Assembly (NCBI GenBank): GCA_905214855.1
Contig: CAJMNU010000087.1
Location: 1-6,371 of the forward strand
Direction: 5' to 3'
Length of the DNA stretch: 6,371 nucleotides
DNA from: an uncultured bacterium
Lineage (GTDB): Bacteria; Bacillota; Clostridia; Lachnospirales; Lachnospiraceae
Of this stretch, positions 4,686 to 6,371 are shown piece by piece; position 1 is the stretch's first letter; every line of letters starts with the position of its first letter. Below the pieces are notes generated by a model that ran no database searches, was not told the DNA's origin, and saw only the letters and a list, made by a program, of their open reading frames with translations. Both the position numbers and the translations under genes were made by a program.

Positions 4686-4754
4686 TCAAAACATTTTGAT
4701 GATGGTAAGAAGTACGATGATGAATGCTATAGCTCCAAGTACAAGTCTTATCAC
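4686..4754 (-). CDS. 22-residue hydrophobic membrane peptide with strong ribosome binding site
   Basis: The minus-strand frame starts at GTG 4754 and has AAGGAGGT (complement of 4761-4768) six bases upstream, one of the best such sites in the window. The peptide starts MIRLVLGAIAF, is almost wholly hydrophobic, and ends IIKMF: one membrane helix with a basic residue near each end. The stop lies at 4686-4688. Its size, topology and strong site resemble the small hydrophobic peptides of type I toxin families or tiny phage membrane proteins. I cannot tell which. The rightward promoter at 4622 would make RNA antisense to it. No clear promoter of its own is seen upstream on the minus strand; TATAAT occurs at the complement of about 4895-4900 but lacks a good -35 box. 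Confidence 0.55.
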   Translation of the reverse strand: MIRLVLGAIAFIIVLLTIIKMF

Positions 4755-4931
4755 TTCCTCACCTCCTTGGGTGGGTATTGCCTTTCGTGGTGGTCAGGCG
4801 GTTATGTGTTTTGGTTACTCTTGCAGGAGAAGGGTCTGGGTGGCATCATTTGTGCTTTATGATGTTCAGGCTCTTTCCTGCTATTATCTTAAAATTATAT
4901 CATAAAAAAGAAAGGTTAAAAAGGTGAGAAA
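4755..4931. other. Leader region without a supported gene, upstream of the binding-protein gene
   Basis: No reading frame here has both a ribosome binding site and protein-like composition. A plus-strand frame crossing it (4639-4905) lacks a ribosome binding site and runs antisense to the small peptide. A weak inverted repeat, CATCAT (4844-4849) with ATGATG (4859-4864), is present. The AT-rich stretch 4885-4915 could hold a -10 box such as TATCAT (4898-4903), but there is no good -35 box in front of it. Confidence 0.4.
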
Positions 4932-5198
4932 ATGAAAGTTGTAGCTGAATGTAAGATGCAGGGTGTAGATTCTCGTCCAGGCTTCAAAGATCCTAGCAAA
5001 AGAGTGTATTGTGTCGCATTTTATCAGGGTGTTGACTCTCTGCGCTGCTATTGTACGCCAGATCAGTATGTATCCTGTTCTCAGATTGCCAGCGGTACCG
5101 ATATTGCTGTGACTCTGAATTTGAATGTTACCAACAATCGCGTGGAACTCGTCGATGTTGTGCCCGTAGCCAAGAACGCAGCGGCAGCCAAGAACTAG
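4932..5198 (+). CDS. Probable phage single-stranded-DNA-binding protein (pV-like)
   Basis: 88 residues with AAGGTGAG (4921-4928) just before the ATG. The protein is rich in short beta-prone stretches (KVVAECKM, RVYCVAFYQG, RCYCTPDQYV, DIAVTLNLNV, VELVDVVPV) separated by turns, which fits a small OB-like beta barrel such as gene V protein of Ff (87 residues). Several Tyr and Phe could stack on bases. It ends with a flexible Ala/Lys/Asn tail (VAKNAAAAKN). Such proteins coat the new single strands, stop their conversion to double strands and hold them until the coat proteins replace them at the membrane. Size, fold pattern and place near rep and zot support the call; there is no unique motif, so it is not certain. 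It probably starts the rightward transcript from the promoter at 4622. Confidence 0.7.
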   Translation: MKVVAECKMQGVDSRPGFKDPSKRVYCVAFYQGVDSLRCYCTPDQYVSCSQIASGTDIAVTLNLNVTNNRVELVDVVPVAKNAAAAKN

Positions 5199-5218
5199 GA
5201 TTCCTTGTTGTGATATGT

Positions 5219-5290
5219 ATGTAGCGTTCCGGCTTGCCGGATGCGATGTGCGCCGGTGTACCTAATAGGGCGGTGGGGCGACATCGCAAG
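5219..5290. repeat. GC-rich structured spacer, second candidate origin or packaging region
   Basis: The main stem TGCGATGT (5242-5249) pairs perfectly with ACATCGCA (5281-5288), and after a bulged G, CGCC (5251-5254) pairs with GGCG (5277-5280). The enclosed loop starts with the small palindrome GGTGTACC (5255-5262) and then reads TAATAGGGCGGTGG. Upstream, CCGG-CTTG-CCGG (5229-5240) can form a separate small hairpin. This is the most GC-rich non-coding stretch of the window. It has no T-run and no well-formed gene, so it is a structural DNA or RNA element. The words GGGCGG, GGGGCG and GCAAG recur in compact form at 4327-4340. Confidence 0.5.
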
Positions 5291-5307
5291 CGGACTGTGA
5301 GTGAAAT

Positions 5308-5520
5308 ATGTATAAAATTACTACTAAATATGGCTCTTCTAATTTTTTGTGTTTTATTGATGCTTTAAGTGCTTTTTGTCTTTTGTGTTTAGAAGATGGT
5401 TATCAAGTTATATCCGATCGGGTTTTAGCAGAACTTGTTTCTGGTTGTGGTGCGGTTAGTGTTGGTAGCAATGTTATAGAGAATTTGGAAATTGAGGAAA
5501 AAGATGTCGATAGAAATTGA
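5308..5520 (+). CDS. Hypothetical protein, unknown function
   Basis: 70 residues, starting at ATG 5308. The ribosome binding site is weak (GTGAGTG some seven bases upstream), so expression may depend on the upstream structured RNA or be low. The protein looks soluble. It has a Cys-rich helical section near residues 14-32 (CFIDALSAFCLLCLEDGYQV), a short loop, and an acidic C-terminus (NLEIEEKDVDRN). I do not recognise a family. The last 17 bases overlap the next gene, so the two are likely translated together and may act together. Its place after the binding-protein gene, next to the prophage edge, is one where accessory genes are common. Confidence 0.6.
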   Translation: MYKITTKYGSSNFLCFIDALSAFCLLCLEDGYQVISDRVLAELVSGCGAVSVGSNVIENLEIEEKDVDRN

Positions 5521-5761
5521 TTTTGATGATCTTTGTGTGTTGTATCTCGCTGTATCTCATTATATGACTTATTCTCAACGCAATTTTCAGCGGGTACAGC
5601 GTCGTGGAAACTATTATTCCGATGATGATATTGATTATGCGATGCAATATGCGAAAGCAGAACATATATATTTTGTTGCACAAGATTTGTATATGCTGCT
5701 CTCTTCTAAGCTCGCTGATCGACTTTTGAGAGAAGAAATCAATGATTTGTTTGAGGATTAG
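5504..5761 (+). CDS. Hypothetical acidic helical protein, unknown function
   Basis: 85 residues. ATG 5504 is chosen over an in-frame TTG at 5492 because TTGAGGAAAAAG directly precedes it. The protein is soluble, mostly helical by its pattern, and rich in Asp, Glu, Tyr and Leu. It starts MSIEIDFDDLCVLYLAVSHY, has a basic middle (RNFQRVQRRG), then an acidic patch (SDDDIDY), and ends with a helical segment closing in DLFED. No family is recognised and no enzyme motif is seen. It overlaps the previous gene by 17 bases, is the last plus-strand gene before the host gene, and is followed by a terminator at 5833-5865. Small acidic proteins at prophage ends are sometimes regulators, DNA mimics or exclusion factors, but nothing here decides among these. 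Confidence 0.65.
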   Translation: MSIEIDFDDLCVLYLAVSHYMTYSQRNFQRVQRRGNYYSDDDIDYAMQYAKAEHIYFVAQDLYMLLSSKLADRLLREEINDLFED

Positions 5762-5936
5762 GGTCGGTATTTAGCGCAATAATATATTTGTATATGAGTA
5801 TCTGCCTTACTACTCTTTCTTGCTAAAAAAATAATGCAGAATCTGGAATTTCCAAATTCTGCATTTACTTTCCTTTTATTCAATAAACAAAAATTCATAT
5901 ATAGAACTAATTGTTTGTTAGTGTTTTGAGATGTGT
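5762..5936. other. Prophage/host boundary zone
   Basis: There is no gene in this stretch. It must hold or adjoin the right attachment site, because phage genes end at 5761 and the host gene begins at 5937. Two AT-rich 28-base stretches have the rough build of a Xer recombination site (11-base arm, 6-base core, 11-base arm): one around 5775-5802 and one at 5887-5914, whose ends ACAA and TTGT are complementary. Neither matches the known Firmicutes dif pattern well, so I do not call either as the site. Confidence 0.3.
5824..5871. terminator. Bidirectional terminator between phage genes and rsfS
   Basis: AATGCAGAAT (5833-5842) pairs perfectly with ATTCTGCATT (5856-5865). After one mismatch, TGG and CCA extend the stem around the loop AATTT. 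An A-rich run at 5825-5831 becomes a T-run on the minus strand, which makes a classic terminator for rsfS. On the plus strand TTTACTTTCCTTTT follows, a weaker T-rich tail for the phage transcript. Confidence 0.85.
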
Positions 5937-6287
5937 TTATAAGTCTTCTTTTTCGATTAATTTTCCATCACTCCAGATTCTTTCCAAATCATAGAAAAGT
6001 CTGTCTTCTGTACAGAAAATATGGACAATAATATCATTATAATCCAACAAAATCCAATTACCTGATTGGTAGCCTTCTGTTTGACGGCATTCGTATCCAG
6101 CTTTGTATAACGTTTCCTGTACATTATCTGCCATAGCTTGTACCTGATTCATATTACTTCCACTGGCAATGATGAAATAATCAGCAATCACAGATACTTG
6201 ATTGATATTAATGATTTTGATATCTTGCCCTTTTTTATCTTCTAAAGCATCTACTGCCATTTTTACCATAGTTTTCAATTGATCCAT
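5937..6287 (-). CDS. rsfS: Ribosomal silencing factor RsfS (Iojap/DUF143 family)
   Basis: 116 residues. The start at 6287 is set by AAAGGAGAT seven to fourteen bases upstream; the frame runs on to an ATG at 6323, but without a ribosome binding site. Family marks are visible: ADYFIIASGSN at 35-45, a Trp at 78 followed by ILLDYNDIIVHIF to 91, and RLFYDLERIW at 96-105. The length is normal for the family. RsfS binds ribosomal protein uL14 of the large subunit and blocks joining with the small subunit, which lowers translation when nutrients are short. In many Firmicutes it lies after nadD and yqeK. It is intact here, so the phage did not break it, and a terminator separates it from the phage genes. 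It is a core chromosomal gene and marks the right flank as host DNA. Confidence 0.95.
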   Translation of the reverse strand: MDQLKTMVKMAVDALEDKKGQDIKIININQVSVIADYFIIASGSNMNQVQAMADNVQETLYKAGYECRQTEGYQSGNWILLDYNDIIVHIFCTEDRLFYDLERIWSDGKLIEKEDL

Positions 6288-6328
6288 ATCGATCTCCTTT
6301 CTCATGATTGAATCAAAAAACAAAACTT

Positions 6329-6371
6329 CTATTTATTATTTTGCGATTCTTGCTGTTTTTTATAATAAAGA
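6329..6371 (-). CDS. Possible C-terminal end of the host gene upstream of rsfS
   Basis: On the minus strand a frame open from the right window edge reads LYYKKQQESQNNK and stops at TAG (complement of 6329-6331), 41 bases before the rsfS start. A basic, Gln/Asn-rich end like this is typical of the tail of a soluble or membrane-anchored protein. In related genomes the gene upstream of rsfS is often yqeK or a LytR-CpsA-Psr family gene. Only 13 residues are visible, so neither the gene nor its identity can be confirmed. Confidence 0.3.
   Translation of the reverse strand, partial: LYYKKQQESQNNK

Noticed and set aside
4374..4699. Plus-strand frames opposite the Arc-like regulator
   Set aside because: They are shadows of a well-formed minus-strand gene and cross its promoter and ribosome binding site.
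4639..4905. Plus-strand frame of 88 codons over the leader region
   Set aside because: It has no ribosome binding site, an unlikely composition, starts on the promoter -10 region and runs antisense to the better-supported small peptide.
5241..5300. An 18-codon frame (starts MRCAPVYLIG) in the GC-rich spacer
   Set aside because: No ribosome binding site, and the sequence is better explained by the inverted repeats it covers.
5403..5683. Two minus-strand frames opposite the unknown gene pair
   Set aside because: No ribosome binding sites or protein-like features, while the plus-strand frames overlap like an operon.
1..6371. CRISPR arrays, tRNA or rRNA genes, insertion sequences
   Set aside because: No regularly spaced repeats, cloverleaf-like stretches or transposase frames were seen.

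Overview
The window reads as the right-hand part of an integrated filamentous (Inoviridae-like) prophage, with a piece of host chromosome at the right end. The host gene is rsfS (ribosomal silencing factor) on the minus strand. The low-GC sequence, the strong AGGAGG-type ribosome binding sites and the nadD/yqeK/rsfS-type host gene suggest a Gram-positive Clostridia host, probably Lachnospiraceae. That taxonomic guess rests on general appearance, not on a search.

Layout. Positions 1-2548 hold a tight plus-strand morphogenesis cluster. It starts with the C-terminal part of a coiled-coil, membrane-anchored protein cut by the left edge. Two short membrane proteins follow, then a secreted protein with a C-terminal membrane anchor (pIII-like candidate), and two very small one-span proteins, one starting with TTG. 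Next come two tandem major-coat-like genes, the first with a signal peptide and the second without. A terminator-like hairpin follows them, then one more small membrane protein. Positions 2533-3285 encode a Zot/pI-type assembly ATPase. Positions 3282-3366 carry a GC-rich hairpin and a possible promoter. Positions 3376-4197 encode an HUH rolling-circle replication initiator.

Positions 4198-4931 form a control region. It contains a strong bidirectional terminator and a long inverted repeat that could be a replication origin. It also has a minus-strand ribbon-helix-helix (Arc-like) regulator with overlapping divergent promoters and an operator-like palindrome, plus a minus-strand 22-residue hydrophobic peptide with an excellent ribosome binding site. 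Positions 4932-5761 hold a probable single-stranded-DNA-binding protein, a GC-rich structured spacer, and two overlapping genes of unknown function. Positions 5762-5936 are the phage/host boundary zone with a bidirectional terminator. The minus-strand rsfS occupies 5937-6287, and 6329-6371 may be the tail of the gene upstream of rsfS.

How the parts fit: the initiator nicks the circular form and makes single strands, the small binding protein coats them, and the coat and minor coat proteins wait in the single cell membrane. The Zot ATPase then swaps binding protein for coat during extrusion. No secretin is seen, as expected for a host without an outer membrane. No integrase or recombinase gene is visible, and the left end of the prophage lies outside the window.
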